From JAGBWK01 sp964490275 (GTDB lineage: Bacteria; Bacteroidota; Bacteroidia; Bacteroidales; Muribaculaceae), in the NCBI GenBank assembly GCA_964490275.1, contig CAZBBL010000014.1, forward strand, positions 1-25,259: DNA of 25,259 bases, given 5' to 3'. Positions within the stretch are counted from its first letter, which is position 1, and every line of letters begins with the position of its first letter. Below, piece by piece: positions 1-8,329 of the stretch. The translations under genes and the position numbers were made by a program. The notes under the pieces were generated by a model, which searched no databases, was not told the origin of the DNA, and saw only the letters and a list, made by a program, of their open reading frames with translations.

Positions 1-79
1 AAGCCAAACCCGACAGCAATCGCACCTTGACATTCTTACCATAAAAAAGTGGCTCCCATCAAGAGGATGCGCCCACGTT

Positions 80-104
80 GTAGGGGCGAAATTTATTTCG
101 CCCG
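80..104. repeat. REP-like palindromic element, left copy
   Basis: The core is a perfect palindrome, GGGCGAAAT-TT-ATTTCGCCC, preceded by GTAG. The reverse complement of this 25-bp element matches the copy at 236-260 at 24 of 25 positions. The pair therefore forms an inverted repeat around about 130 bp of non-coding DNA. It resembles dispersed bacterial palindromic (REP/BIME) elements; whether it is dispersed in this genome cannot be seen here. Confidence 0.7.
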
Positions 105-155
105 CCACCCTCAAACGCCTCATTCTCTGGAAGTTCCGCGCTATCACCGACCCGG

Positions 156-191
156 TTATACGACTTATACGACCTATACGACTTATACGAC
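156..191. repeat. 9-bp tandem repeat (four units)
   Basis: Four back-to-back units of TTATACGAC or CTATACGAC, followed by a decayed fifth unit (CTATCACTC, 192-200). The array sits between the two palindromic elements. A 9-bp unit keeps any reading frame open, which explains the open frame across this stretch; that frame has no other sign of coding. The copy number may vary between strains. Confidence 0.75.
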
Positions 192-235
192 CTATCACTC
201 TCATCCACCGCTATTTGCGCCGCTAACGCGCCACT

Positions 236-260
236 CGGGCGAAATGAATTTCGCCCCTAC
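236..260. repeat. REP-like palindromic element, right copy
   Basis: The core GGGCGAAAT-GA-ATTTCGCCC is a perfect palindrome followed by CTAC. It is the inverted partner of 80-104, with one mismatch. Together with the tandem repeat between them, these two elements are all that the 332 bases left of the first gene hold. Confidence 0.7.
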
Positions 261-332
261 AAACATAGCGCATACCTTTGAGAGTGAAGCGGTTGAGGGT
301 GAGGATGTTGAGGAGGAGAGTTGTAGCGGTAG

Positions 333-1298
333 CTATTTTGCGAAGAAATGATTGCGACGTTGGTGGAAGTTTTGACGCAGCGACTCGCTATAGAGCCAGG
401 GCTCAACGCCATGATAATCACCAACGTTGAATGTATTGAGGATATTGGTCAAATAGCTGCCGTCAAAGCCTTCGAGCACAAGCACTTTGTGATCGGGATT
501 GAGTGTCACGGTGATGGTGTCGTTGAGAATGGCCGGGGTAGCATCGGTGCGCCAATTGACGGGATTTATGGCCATAACATTGGGCGTGCTGATTACGTCT
601 TTTATATATTTTATATCAGAGACGGAGTTGTAGCAAATGGTGACACCGGTGTCAACCGAGTCGGTGGCAGCTTTAATCCAAGGGGCGACAGCGACATCGT
701 CGGGGGTAACTTTATAGCCGAGCACATAGGCTGCAATCATACGACTACGTGTATCTTCCGACATGGTTTTCATCAGTTCGACCACCGATTTTGCTCCTTG
801 ACTAAATCCGGCTATGATAAATGGGCGACCCTGATTATTATTGGCCAGATAGTAGTCAAATGCATTTTTGACATCAACAAAAGCTACATCGTGATAACGG
901 CGATTGATTGTATCTTCGTTGAGTGTAGCCCATGAGTCGAGCGATATGTGGCGATAGTAAGGCGAATAGTAGTTAAATCCATCAGCCATATATTCGGCCG
1001 TACTTGTCATTTCGATGTCCATATCGGCGAGATGACCCGGGTTGGTAATGTCGGCATAGTGGCACACCTGCCCTGATGGCGTAGTCCAATCAAATTCCCA
1101 CGTCGAAGGGATATAAAAAACGTCGGCATCGCGACCGTTGTCGACGATATGCCACATCTTAGCGTTGGCGTAGTCAGGAGCGGCAGGTATGACTTCGGCC
1201 ACGGTTGGTTGCGACGACGAGCATGCGGCCGCGAGTATCGAAAGAGCTATGGCGCTAAAGATATGAGCGCGAGTAAGCGAGTTGCATTGTTTGTTCAT
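333..1298 (-). CDS. DUF3089 family lipoprotein, alpha/beta hydrolase
   Basis: A 321-residue protein with an N-terminal hydrophobic segment ending in a lipobox-like LAAAC (Cys26), so it is probably a lipoprotein exported across the inner membrane. The DVFYIPST motif near residue 59 and the nucleophile elbow GFSQG (Ser166) are typical of the DUF3089 branch of the alpha/beta hydrolases. A late His296 in YHGVEPW probably completes the catalytic triad. The natural substrate of the family is not known to me; esterase or lipase activity is an inference from the fold. The gene stands alone on the minus strand, its 3' end facing the repeat region and its 5' end diverging from thrA. The start was chosen because it precedes the signal sequence directly; no clear -7 box was found upstream. 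Confidence 0.8.
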   Translation of the reverse strand: MNKQCNSLTRAHIFSAIALSILAAACSSSQPTVAEVIPAAPDYANAKMWHIVDNGRDADVFYIPSTWEFDWTTPSGQVCHYADITNPGHLADMDIEMTSTAEYMADGFNYYSPYYRHISLDSWATLNEDTINRRYHDVAFVDVKNAFDYYLANNNQGRPFIIAGFSQGAKSVVELMKTMSEDTRSRMIAAYVLGYKVTPDDVAVAPWIKAATDSVDTGVTICYNSVSDIKYIKDVISTPNVMAINPVNWRTDATPAILNDTITVTLNPDHKVLVLEGFDGSYLTNILNTFNVGDYHGVEPWLYSESLRQNFHQRRNHFFAK

Positions 1299-1449
1299 AG
1301 GAGTAAGTTTTGCAGTTCGAAATAATAAAAAAAATGTGAGACTCCCCCACTCCGGTCTATTAATTTGTGTTAATCAGAGAGTTGGCTTTGCAGTATGCTT
1401 GCCATCGCGATTCTTTTATTTGACAGGCGATATAATTTGGCGTTAATTC

Positions 1450-1479
1450 GTTGAAAATTGAATAAAATTGTTAACTTTG
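1450..1479 (+). promoter_or_regulatory. Probable thrA promoter
   Basis: TAACTTTG at 1472-1479 matches the Bacteroidetes -7 consensus TAnnTTTG. A GTTG at 1450-1453 is a weak -33 box with an 18-nt spacer. Transcription would start near 1485, about 135 nt before the thrA start codon. Confidence 0.6.
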
Positions 1480-1482
1480 CAA

Positions 1483-1560
1483 GCGACCAAATGTCGTTGC
1501 CGAAAGATGTGTTGGTCGCGGCTTGGTTAGCAACGTCGGCTCTCGGTTGTACGTTGTTTT
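1483..1560 (+). promoter_or_regulatory. thrA leader with competing hairpins
   Basis: GCGACCAA (1483-1490) pairs perfectly with TTGGTCGC (1512-1519). GCAACGT (1530-1536) pairs with ACGTTGT (1551-1557, one G-U) and runs into TTTT (1557-1560), giving a weak terminator-like shape. GCCGA (1499-1503) can instead pair with TCGGC (1536-1540), which would break the second stem. A 23-codon reading frame (1491-1562) lies across these elements, but it holds only two Thr codons and no Ile run, so a classical thr attenuator is not shown. Confidence 0.35.
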
Positions 1561-1622
1561 AGAAAAACTATTACTCTTATTTACGCGGACTCTGAGCCGC
1601 ATATAATATCAGTTGAGACAAA

Positions 1623-4058
1623 ATGAAAGTATTAAAATTTGGAGGTACGTCGGTCGGCACTGCGGCAAGCCTTCGCAACGTCAAACAGATTGTTGAGGCT
1701 TGTGAAGGCAAAGCGATAGTCGTAGTGTCAGCATTGGGCGGTATCACAGATCAGTTGATAGCCACAGCGCGTCAAGCCTCAAAGGGCGATGCCGGCTACT
1801 TAACTAACTATGCAGCTATCGTCGAACGCCATCTGAAAATTATCGATGAAATTGTTCCGGAGCAAAAACGAGTTGATGTCAGGACGTTAATCAATCCTCT
1901 ATTGGAGGAATTGGGCAACATTTTCCGTGGCATCAATTTAATTAAAGACCTATCGCCTCGCACCCAGGATGTCGTTGTCAGCTACGGCGAACGCTTGTCA
2001 TCGGTTATCATCAGCAATGTCATTGACGGCGCTCGCCACTTTGACTCGCGCAACTTTATCATAACCCAAAAGCAATTTGGCAAACATATCCTCGACAACG
2101 AACGCACCTCAGTCGCAATCCATAAAACCTTTGACGAAGCCGACTTTAAGACAGCTGTCGTACCCGGATTTATCGCTTCAGACCGAGAAGGCGACATCAC
2201 CAACTTGGGTCGTGGCGGTAGCGATTACACCGCTGCTATATTGGCTGCAACGCTCGACGCCGAAGTGCTCGAAATATGGACTGATGTCGACGGATTTATG
2301 ACCGCCGACCCGAGGGTTATATCAACAGCCTATGTCATTGAGCATCTATCGTTCCCCGAAGCGATGGAGCTTTGCAATTTTGGCGCTAAGGTGATTTATC
2401 CTCCGACAATCTACCCCGTTTTTCACAAAGATATTCCAATTCGCGTAAAAAACACCTTCAATCCTACAGCCGAAGGCACGCTGATATCGTCTCAACACAC
2501 ATCAGACGAAGAGAAAGCCATCAAAGGTATATCGTCAATCAACGACACCTGCTTGATTACCGTCTCGGGTCTGGGTATGGTCGGCATCATCGGTATCAAC
2601 GCTCGTATCTTTGATGCGTTGGCTAAGAATGGCGTAAGCGTATTCTTGGTTTCTCAAGCTTCGAGTGAAAACAACATATCAATAGCAGTGAAAAACGACG
2701 ATGCCCAATTGGCCGTCGACGTTATCGCTCGCGAATTTGAAGTTGAGCTCCAAAGTGGCGAGTTGACCGGAATCAACATTGCCCCCAACCTCGCTACTGT
2801 GGCTATCGTAGGCGAAAACATGAAGCATACATCGGGTATCGCCGGCAAGCTGTTTAACACCCTTGGCCGCAACGGTATCAACGTGATTGCTTGTGCTCAA
2901 GGCGCCACCGAGACCAACATTTCGTTTGTCATCGAACATTCCAACCTGCGCAAAGCGCTCAACGTAATCCACGACTCTTTTTTCCTATCCCAGACTCAGG
3001 TATTAAATCTGTTTATAGTAGGCATCGGTAATGTCGGTCGCCGACTGTTGTCGCAGATTCAACACCAACAGGATAAATTGCTGAAGGAAAAAGCGCTTTC
3101 GCTAAAGGTTGTTGGAGTCGCCAACTCAAGAAAGTGTGTTTTCGATTCAGAAGGTATAGATATCAACGATTTTGAGCGTCGTTTGGAGAAGTCGTCTATC
3201 AAGGCCGAAGCCAAAACCATCAAAGACGCCGTCGTAAAAATGAATATCTACAACCCGGTATTTGTCGATTGCACTGCATCGGCCGATATCGCAGAATATT
3301 ATTCAGACTTATTGTCGAAGAATGTCAACGTAGTGGCTGCCAATAAAATAGCAGCTTCGTCAGACTACGACAACTATTTCCGTCTCAAAGAGCTCGCTCG
3401 CAGAAAAGATGTAAAATATCTGTTTGAAACCAATGTCGGTGCCGGATTGCCCGTCATCAACACTATTAACAATATGATTAACTCCGGCGACCGTATCCTC
3501 AAAATAGAAGCCGTGTTGTCGGGCACACTCAACTATATCTTCAATGTATTGAGTGCTGATATCCCGTTTAGCAAGGCTGTAAGTATGGCTCGCGAAGCAG
3601 GATATGCCGAGCCCGACCCGCGCATCGACCTTTCAGGGAAAGACGTGATACGCAAGCTCGTGATTTTGGCTCGAGAAGCCGGATATCGTATAGAGCAAGA
3701 AGATGTGAAGCAACAACTTTTCATCCCTGAGAAATTCTTCAAAGGTGATGTTGAAGAGTTTTTTGCTCACCTCGGAGAGCTCGACGATTATTTCGAGCAA
3801 AAACGCATCGAGGCCGTAGCCAACAATATGCAATATCGCTTTATTGCTCGCCTCTCGGGTGGCGAAGCCTCCGTGAGCCTCGAGGCTGTACCCTCCGTCC
3901 ACCCATTCTACTCGCTTGAAGGTAGCAACAACATCATATCGCTCACAACCGAGCGCTACCGCGAATATCCCATCATTATCAAGGGATATGGTGCCGGCGC
4001 CGATGTAACAGCCGCCGGTGTGTTTGCCGACATCATAAGCATTGCAAATATTCGCTAA
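1623..4058 (+). CDS. thrA: Bifunctional aspartate kinase / homoserine dehydrogenase
   Basis: An 811-residue fusion enzyme, the usual length for ThrA. The N-terminal kinase (about 1-290) opens with KFGGTSVG and phosphorylates aspartate, the first committed step toward threonine, methionine and lysine. Two regulatory ACT domains follow (about 310-455). The C-terminal homoserine dehydrogenase starts with the nucleotide-binding motif VGIGNVGRR near residue 465, has a conserved Lys in VAANKIA near 575, and contains SGTLNYIF near 632. It reduces aspartate semialdehyde to homoserine. The enzyme is cytosolic. It is the first gene of a tight plus-strand cluster with a PGM-like homoserine kinase candidate and thrC, so three adjacent genes supply the steps specific to threonine apart from aspartate semialdehyde dehydrogenase. 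The leader upstream may regulate it. Confidence 0.97.
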   Translation: MKVLKFGGTSVGTAASLRNVKQIVEACEGKAIVVVSALGGITDQLIATARQASKGDAGYLTNYAAIVERHLKIIDEIVPEQKRVDVRTLINPLLEELGNIFRGINLIKDLSPRTQDVVVSYGERLSSVIISNVIDGARHFDSRNFIITQKQFGKHILDNERTSVAIHKTFDEADFKTAVVPGFIASDREGDITNLGRGGSDYTAAILAATLDAEVLEIWTDVDGFMTADPRVISTAYVIEHLSFPEAMELCNFGAKVIYPPTIYPVFHKDIPIRVKNTFNPTAEGTLISSQHTSDEEKAIKGISSINDTCLITVSGLGMVGIIGINARIFDALAKNGVSVFLVSQASSENNISIAVKNDDAQLAVDVIAREFEVELQSGELTGINIAPNLATVAIVGENMKHTSGIAGKLFNTLGRNGINVIACAQGATETNISFVIEHSNLRKALNVIHDSFFLSQTQVLNLFIVGIGNVGRRLLSQIQHQQDKLLKEKALSLKVVGVANSRKCVFDSEGIDINDFERRLEKSSIKAEAKTIKDAVVKMNIYNPVFVDCTASADIAEYYSDLLSKNVNVVAANKIAASSDYDNYFRLKELARRKDVKYLFETNVGAGLPVINTINNMINSGDRILKIEAVLSGTLNYIFNVLSADIPFSKAVSMAREAGYAEPDPRIDLSGKDVIRKLVILAREAGYRIEQEDVKQQLFIPEKFFKGDVEEFFAHLGELDDYFEQKRIEAVANNMQYRFIARLSGGEASVSLEAVPSVHPFYSLEGSNNIISLTTERYREYPIIIKGYGAGADVTAAGVFADIISIANIR

Positions 4059-4083
4059 CAACCCCACAGATTCATCACACACA

Positions 4084-5295
4084 ATGAAACATATAATTAT
4101 TCTCGGAGACGGAATGGCTGACAGACCGATACAATCGTTAGGAGGGAAAACGCCGTTGCAATATGCCAATACCCCGGCCATCGATTATGTCGCCGCCCAT
4201 GGCACCAACGGCGTGCTTAAAACCGTCCCTGAGGGCTTCACTCCCGGTAGTGAGATTGCCAATCTCGGCATCCTTGGCTATGATGTAGCTCAAGTCTACG
4301 AGGGACGCGGTTCGCTCGAGGCTGCCAGCATGGGCGTCGATATCGACGACGATGAGGTAGCGATGAGAATGAATCTCATCTGCGTCGAAGACGGCAAAAT
4401 AAAAAACCACTCGGCCGGACACATCTCTACCGACGAAGCTCGCCAACTTATCGCTGCATTGCAACAGAGTCTTGGCTCTGACAAAATAAACTTCTTTACC
4501 GGCGTGTCGTATCGCCATTTGCTCAAGATAAAGGGGGGCAATAAGCATGTAAAATGCACACCGCCCCACGATGTACCCGGCGAAGCTGTCGACATCCATT
4601 TGCCGGTGGCTGAAACAGCCGAAGCCGAACCTACAGCCGAGCTACTTCGCCAACTGATACGTCGCTCTTACGACGTGCTATCGCAACATCCTATCAACAT
4701 CAAACGCGTCAGCGAAGGTCACGACCCCGCCAATATGCTTTGGCCTTGGTCGTTGGGCTATCGCCCCTCGATGCAGACGCTTCACGACCTTTACGGCATA
4801 GGCTCGGGCGTGGTAATCTCAGCGGTCGACTTAATAAAAGGTATAGGCATTTATGCCGGACTCAAGCCCATCGAGGTTGATGGTGCTACCGGATTGTACG
4901 ACACCAACTACGAGGGTAAAGCTCAAGCAGCTATCGAAGCTTTGCGCGGCGATGCCGACTTCGTATTTCTCCATGTCGAGGCCTCCGACGAAGCCGGGCA
5001 CGAAGGCGACGTTGCTCTCAAGATAAAGACTATTGAATATCTCGATAGCCGTATCGTGGCGCCAATACTCAAGGCGGTTAAGCAGATTGATGAGCCGGTA
5101 GCCATCGCTGTGTTGCCCGACCACCCTACTCCTTGCGATGTGCGCACTCACACGTCAGAACCGGTGCCGTTTGCCATCTACAATCCCACGGTTGCTGCCG
5201 ACGGCGTCACTCTCTTCGACGAAGAATCAGCACGTACGACGGGTTTGTCACTGGCTCACCCCACCGATTTTATGAAATTATTCCTTGCTAATTAA
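4084..5295 (+). CDS. PGM-like (ApgM-family) protein, probable homoserine kinase
   Basis: A 403-residue member of the alkaline-phosphatase superfamily related to archaeal-type cofactor-independent phosphoglycerate mutase. Metal-binding and catalytic motifs are present: GDGMAD at the N-terminus, the Ser-containing GSEIANLGILGYD, SDEAGHEGD, and DHPTPCDVRTHTSEP near the C-terminus. It lies 25 nt after thrA and 11 nt before thrC, exactly where thrB would be expected, and no GHMP-type homoserine kinase is in the cluster. The TIGR02535 subfamily is described as proposed homoserine kinase for this kind of context. Phosphorylation of homoserine is therefore more likely than glycolytic mutase activity, although the latter cannot be excluded. 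An upstream in-frame ATG at 4042 overlaps thrA and adds 14 unlike residues; 4084 is the better start because it begins directly with MKHIIILGDGMAD. Confidence 0.88.
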   Translation: MKHIIILGDGMADRPIQSLGGKTPLQYANTPAIDYVAAHGTNGVLKTVPEGFTPGSEIANLGILGYDVAQVYEGRGSLEAASMGVDIDDDEVAMRMNLICVEDGKIKNHSAGHISTDEARQLIAALQQSLGSDKINFFTGVSYRHLLKIKGGNKHVKCTPPHDVPGEAVDIHLPVAETAEAEPTAELLRQLIRRSYDVLSQHPINIKRVSEGHDPANMLWPWSLGYRPSMQTLHDLYGIGSGVVISAVDLIKGIGIYAGLKPIEVDGATGLYDTNYEGKAQAAIEALRGDADFVFLHVEASDEAGHEGDVALKIKTIEYLDSRIVAPILKAVKQIDEPVAIAVLPDHPTPCDVRTHTSEPVPFAIYNPTVAADGVTLFDEESARTTGLSLAHPTDFMKLFLAN

Positions 5296-5306
5296 TAATA
5301 CAAGAT

Positions 5307-6623
5307 ATGAAATACTATAGTACCAATCATGAAGCGCCTTTGGCCTCGTTGAAAGATGCGGTTGTGAGAGGATTGGCCCCTGACGGCGGTCTCTATATGC
5401 CACAGTCAATCACTCGTCTTCCGGATGCATTTTTCAACAACATGTCAGAGATGACATTGCCCGAAATCGCTTTTATGGTTGCCGATACGCTCTTTGGCGA
5501 CGACATCGATCCGGAGCAACTCAAACGCATAGTTTACGACACGCTTAGTTTTGAAATACCTCTGAAAAAAGTTGAAGATAACATCTACGTGCTCGAACTG
5601 TTCCATGGCCCTACATTGGCCTTTAAAGATGTCGGCGCACGATTCATGGCACGAATGCTCGGCTACTTCAACAACCTCGACAATACAGGTACGGTCAACG
5701 TGCTCGTAGCGACTTCGGGCGACACCGGCAGCGCTGTTGCCAACGGCTTCCTTAACGTGCCCGGTGTACATGTCTACGTGCTTTATCCCAAAGGCAAGGT
5801 GAGCAAACTCCAAGAGATGCAATTTGCCACACTCGGCGCCAACATCACAGCCTTGGAAATCGACGGCACTTTCGACGACTGCCAAGCAATGGTAAAACAA
5901 GCGTTTGTCGACCCGCAGCTCAACAAGGCAATGAAGTTGACTTCGGCCAACTCCATCAACCCGGCCCGCTTCCTGCCCCAAATGTTCTACTATTTTGGCG
6001 CTATTGCCCAACTGCAAAAACAACTGGGCACAAAATCATTGCGCAGCCTGAACGCCGTAGTTTCAGTGCCGTCGGGCAACCTCGGCAATATATGCTCGGC
6101 CTTAATCGGCGCACGTATGGGATTGCCTATCAGTCGCTTTGTAGCCGCCAATAATGCCAACGACGTATTTACACAATATCTCAATAGCGGCGAGTATAGT
6201 CCACGTCCATCGGTGCAAACTATTGCCAACGCAATGGATGTAGGAGCTCCATCAAACTTTGCCCGCATAATGGACCTCTATCAATCAAATCATGGCCAAG
6301 TAGCCTCAGTGATTGCCGGACGTCGCTACAGCGACGATGAGATTCGCAACGCACTGCGCGAAGTAGAACAGCGCACCGGATACCAACTCGACCCTCACGG
6401 CGCTACGGCCTATATGGCACTCAAAGACGAGCTCAAACCGGGCGAAAACGGCATCTTCTTAGAAACGGCCCATCCGGCCAAATTTAAAGAAACTGTCGAG
6501 TCGGCTATTGGCCAACAGATTGAAGTGCCCGAACGTTTGGCTAAATTTATGGAACGCAAAAAACAGAGCATTTATATACCTGCAACATTCTCTGCTCTAA
6601 AGAAATTCCTCTTAACACGCTAA
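5307..6623 (+). CDS. thrC: Threonine synthase
   Basis: A 438-residue fold-type II PLP enzyme. The N-terminus (YYSTNHEAPLASLKDAV, then GLAPDGGLYMP) is the standard threonine synthase opening. The PLP-binding Lys is Lys107 in LAFKDVGARFM, and TSGDTGSAVA and SVPSGNLGN bind the cofactor phosphate region. It converts O-phosphohomoserine to threonine and phosphate in the cytosol, the last step after ThrA and the upstream kinase candidate. It starts 11 nt after the preceding gene, so the three are almost certainly co-transcribed. Nothing odd was seen: length, motifs and codon use fit the family and its neighbours. Confidence 0.97.
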   Translation: MKYYSTNHEAPLASLKDAVVRGLAPDGGLYMPQSITRLPDAFFNNMSEMTLPEIAFMVADTLFGDDIDPEQLKRIVYDTLSFEIPLKKVEDNIYVLELFHGPTLAFKDVGARFMARMLGYFNNLDNTGTVNVLVATSGDTGSAVANGFLNVPGVHVYVLYPKGKVSKLQEMQFATLGANITALEIDGTFDDCQAMVKQAFVDPQLNKAMKLTSANSINPARFLPQMFYYFGAIAQLQKQLGTKSLRSLNAVVSVPSGNLGNICSALIGARMGLPISRFVAANNANDVFTQYLNSGEYSPRPSVQTIANAMDVGAPSNFARIMDLYQSNHGQVASVIAGRRYSDDEIRNALREVEQRTGYQLDPHGATAYMALKDELKPGENGIFLETAHPAKFKETVESAIGQQIEVPERLAKFMERKKQSIYIPATFSALKKFLLTR

Positions 6624-6643
6624 CCCAATAAATTTTTATTATC

Positions 6644-6982
6644 ATGGCAAGCAAAAGATCATTGAAAAAACAGATTCGCTACATTTGTGGCGACATCGCA
6701 GCCGAATGTATCACCACAACCTACCTGATTCCTCAGGTCGACAAACAGCAACTCGACAACGCTGTTGTAAAGGTTGCTCAACTTCAAGCTGCAACATTGG
6801 CCAAAGCCAATATCTCTTTTGACAAAGCTCCTCGCGACTTCGACTCTAAAGCCGACTATGCCAAAGCTCGTAAAGAATATTTCGCTAAAGCTTACAAATC
6901 TCTCACCGATCACTTCAACAAAGAGGTAGAAGAAATCGTTAAAGAGATGAACAAGGCCCTTCCCAAAAAGGAAGCGAAATAA
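6644..6982 (+). CDS. Small conserved-looking protein of unknown function
   Basis: A 112-residue, mostly helical, highly charged protein with no signal peptide or membrane segment, so probably cytosolic. The N-terminus is basic (SKRSLKKQIRYICGDIAAEC) and contains two of its few cysteines, at about positions 15 and 22. The C-terminal third is Lys/Glu rich and ends KKEAK. I do not recognise a named domain. It starts 20 nt after thrC and ends 4 nt before the acyltransferase gene, so it is very probably expressed with them. Its good codon use and tight spacing make it a real gene. The neighbours do not reveal a function, and a link to threonine synthesis would be a guess. Confidence 0.75.
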   Translation: MASKRSLKKQIRYICGDIAAECITTTYLIPQVDKQQLDNAVVKVAQLQAATLAKANISFDKAPRDFDSKADYAKARKEYFAKAYKSLTDHFNKEVEEIVKEMNKALPKKEAK

Positions 6983-6986
6983 AAAA

Positions 6987-7529
6987 ATGAGTCTATCAAC
7001 AAAAATTTTAAGGATGCTCGGATGGACGGTGGAAGTCACCGTCCCCGACTATCCTAAAGCTATCATCTGTGTTGCTCCGCACACATCAAACTGGGATTTC
7101 TTCCTTTGTAAATTGGCATACGCCTCAGTTAATCGCAAAGCAGGGTTCTTGATGAAGAGCACATGGTTTTTCTTCCCTCTCGGCACGATTTTCAAATCTA
7201 TGGGCGGGATACCGGTTGAGCGCAAAAACAAAAAGTGCTCGTTGACTGATGTAATCGTCAAGAAATTTCACGACACAGATAAGATGGTTTTAGCTATTAC
7301 GCCTGAGGGTACTCGCAGCCGCACATCGCAGTGGCGCACGGGATTCTTGCGTATCGCCATGCAAGCCAATCTGCCTATCGAGCTCGCCGTACTCGACTAT
7401 AAAAACAAGCACATATTTATCCATCAAACCTTTACTACAACAGGCGATATTGATGCCGATATGGCGTCTATAAAACACTACTATAAAGATTTTACCGGCA
7501 AATATCCTGAAAAATTCACCACCGAATAA
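6987..7529 (+). CDS. PlsC-like glycerophosphate acyltransferase family protein
   Basis: A 180-residue protein of the 1-acylglycerol-3-phosphate acyltransferase (PlsC-like) superfamily. The catalytic HX4D box is HTSNWD (His32, Asp37), preceded by AP as in many homologues. The acceptor-binding PEGTRSR follows near residue 106. It is shorter than classical PlsC (about 240 residues) and lacks a clear N-terminal transmembrane helix, so it belongs to the compact branch of the family found in Bacteroidetes. The likely reaction is transfer of an acyl chain to a lysophospholipid or related lipid at the inner face of the membrane; the exact acceptor is unknown. It begins 4 nt after the preceding small gene and ends 8 nt before the nitrilase gene. 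Confidence 0.85.
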   Translation: MSLSTKILRMLGWTVEVTVPDYPKAIICVAPHTSNWDFFLCKLAYASVNRKAGFLMKSTWFFFPLGTIFKSMGGIPVERKNKKCSLTDVIVKKFHDTDKMVLAITPEGTRSRTSQWRTGFLRIAMQANLPIELAVLDYKNKHIFIHQTFTTTGDIDADMASIKHYYKDFTGKYPEKFTTE

Positions 7530-7537
7530 TTCCTACT

Positions 7538-8329
7538 ATGTCTCAAAACCTTACCGTTGCAGCCGTGTCGCTCAACATCGCGTGGTCCGACCGCAGCGAA
7601 AATCTTATCAGAGTCCACTCGCTATTAGGCACTATCAACAGCTCGACCGACTTAGTCGTGCTACCCGAACTTTTTTCTACCGGTTTCATCCAAGATGCTC
7701 CCGCTTTGGAGCAGTTGGCCGAGACTACCGACGGCATGACCATCAGCGCCGTTAAAATGTGGGCAAGAGAGTTTAACGTTGCTATTGCCGGAAGCTTCCT
7801 CTGCCGCCAAGCCGACTCTTACTATAACAGAGGCTTCATTATTGAGCCTAACGGCGAAGCGACTTTCTATGACAAGCGACATCTGTTTTCACTAAGCTCT
7901 GAATGTACAGTGTATGAATCAGGATGTGAACTACCCCCGGTCGTAAGGTTTCGCGGATGGAATATTTCATTGGTGATTTGCTATGATTTGCGTTTCCCGG
8001 TATGGTGTCGCAATGATGCACAGCGCTACGACGTAATGCTCGTCCCGGCCAACTGGCCTACCGCTCGCCAATATGCATGGCGTCAGCTGTTGATCGCTCG
8101 AGGCATTGAAAATCAAGCCTATTATGTTGGTGTAAATCGAAGTGGCGAAGACGATTATGGCAGCTACGACAACACATCGCTGATTGTTGACGCTATGGGC
8201 AAACCTATGGCTGAGTCAAAGAGCCGAGAAGACATCATATATGCTCACCTCGACCGCGACACTCTTAATCGTCAGCGCACTAAGCTTCCATTCGGCAAGG
8301 ATGCCGACGCATTTACATGCACTCTTTAG
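7538..8329 (+). CDS. Nitrilase-family amidohydrolase, omega-amidase-like (YafV type)
   Basis: A 263-residue carbon-nitrogen hydrolase with the full catalytic triad: Glu44 in VLPELFSTGF, Lys113 in YDKRHLFSL, and Cys148 in VICYDLRFPVW. The FSTGF and DLRFPVW variants resemble the YafV/Nit2 omega-amidase branch, which removes the amide from alpha-ketoglutaramate or alpha-ketosuccinamate and clears by-products of glutamine transaminases and methionine salvage. This assignment to substrate is by family resemblance. The enzyme is cytosolic, with no signal peptide. It is the last gene of the plus-strand run, and its stop codon overlaps the stop of coaE on the other strand by 4 nt, leaving no room for a terminator between them. 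Confidence 0.88.
   Translation: MSQNLTVAAVSLNIAWSDRSENLIRVHSLLGTINSSTDLVVLPELFSTGFIQDAPALEQLAETTDGMTISAVKMWAREFNVAIAGSFLCRQADSYYNRGFIIEPNGEATFYDKRHLFSLSSECTVYESGCELPPVVRFRGWNISLVICYDLRFPVWCRNDAQRYDVMLVPANWPTARQYAWRQLLIARGIENQAYYVGVNRSGEDDYGSYDNTSLIVDAMGKPMAESKSREDIIYAHLDRDTLNRQRTKLPFGKDADAFTCTL

Larger units (their letters stand above)
1299..1622. other. Intergenic region between the DUF3089 gene and thrA
   Basis: This 324-bp gap separates two divergent genes. The half next to the DUF3089 gene (1299-1440) shows nothing I can name. The half next to thrA contains the promoter at 1450-1479 and a leader of about 135 nt with several inverted repeats (separate entries). No tRNA or known riboswitch class was recognised. 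Confidence 0.6.

Noticed and set aside
49..351. A 100-codon open frame across the left repeat region
   Set aside because: It consists of palindromic elements and the 9-bp repeat (read as Thr-Thr-Tyr), has no protein-like composition and overlaps the 3' end of the DUF3089 gene.
1491..1562. A 23-codon leader peptide frame before thrA
   Set aside because: It lies across the hairpins, but has only two Thr codons and no Ile run. It is mentioned in the leader entry and not called as a gene.
4042..4083. Upstream start for the PGM-like gene
   Set aside because: It overlaps thrA and adds residues before the conserved MKHIIILGDGMAD opening.
3633..4181. Long antisense frame over the thrA 3' end
   Set aside because: A shadow of thrA with no domain; similar antisense frames over thrC, lpxK and the DUF5686 gene were dismissed for the same reason.
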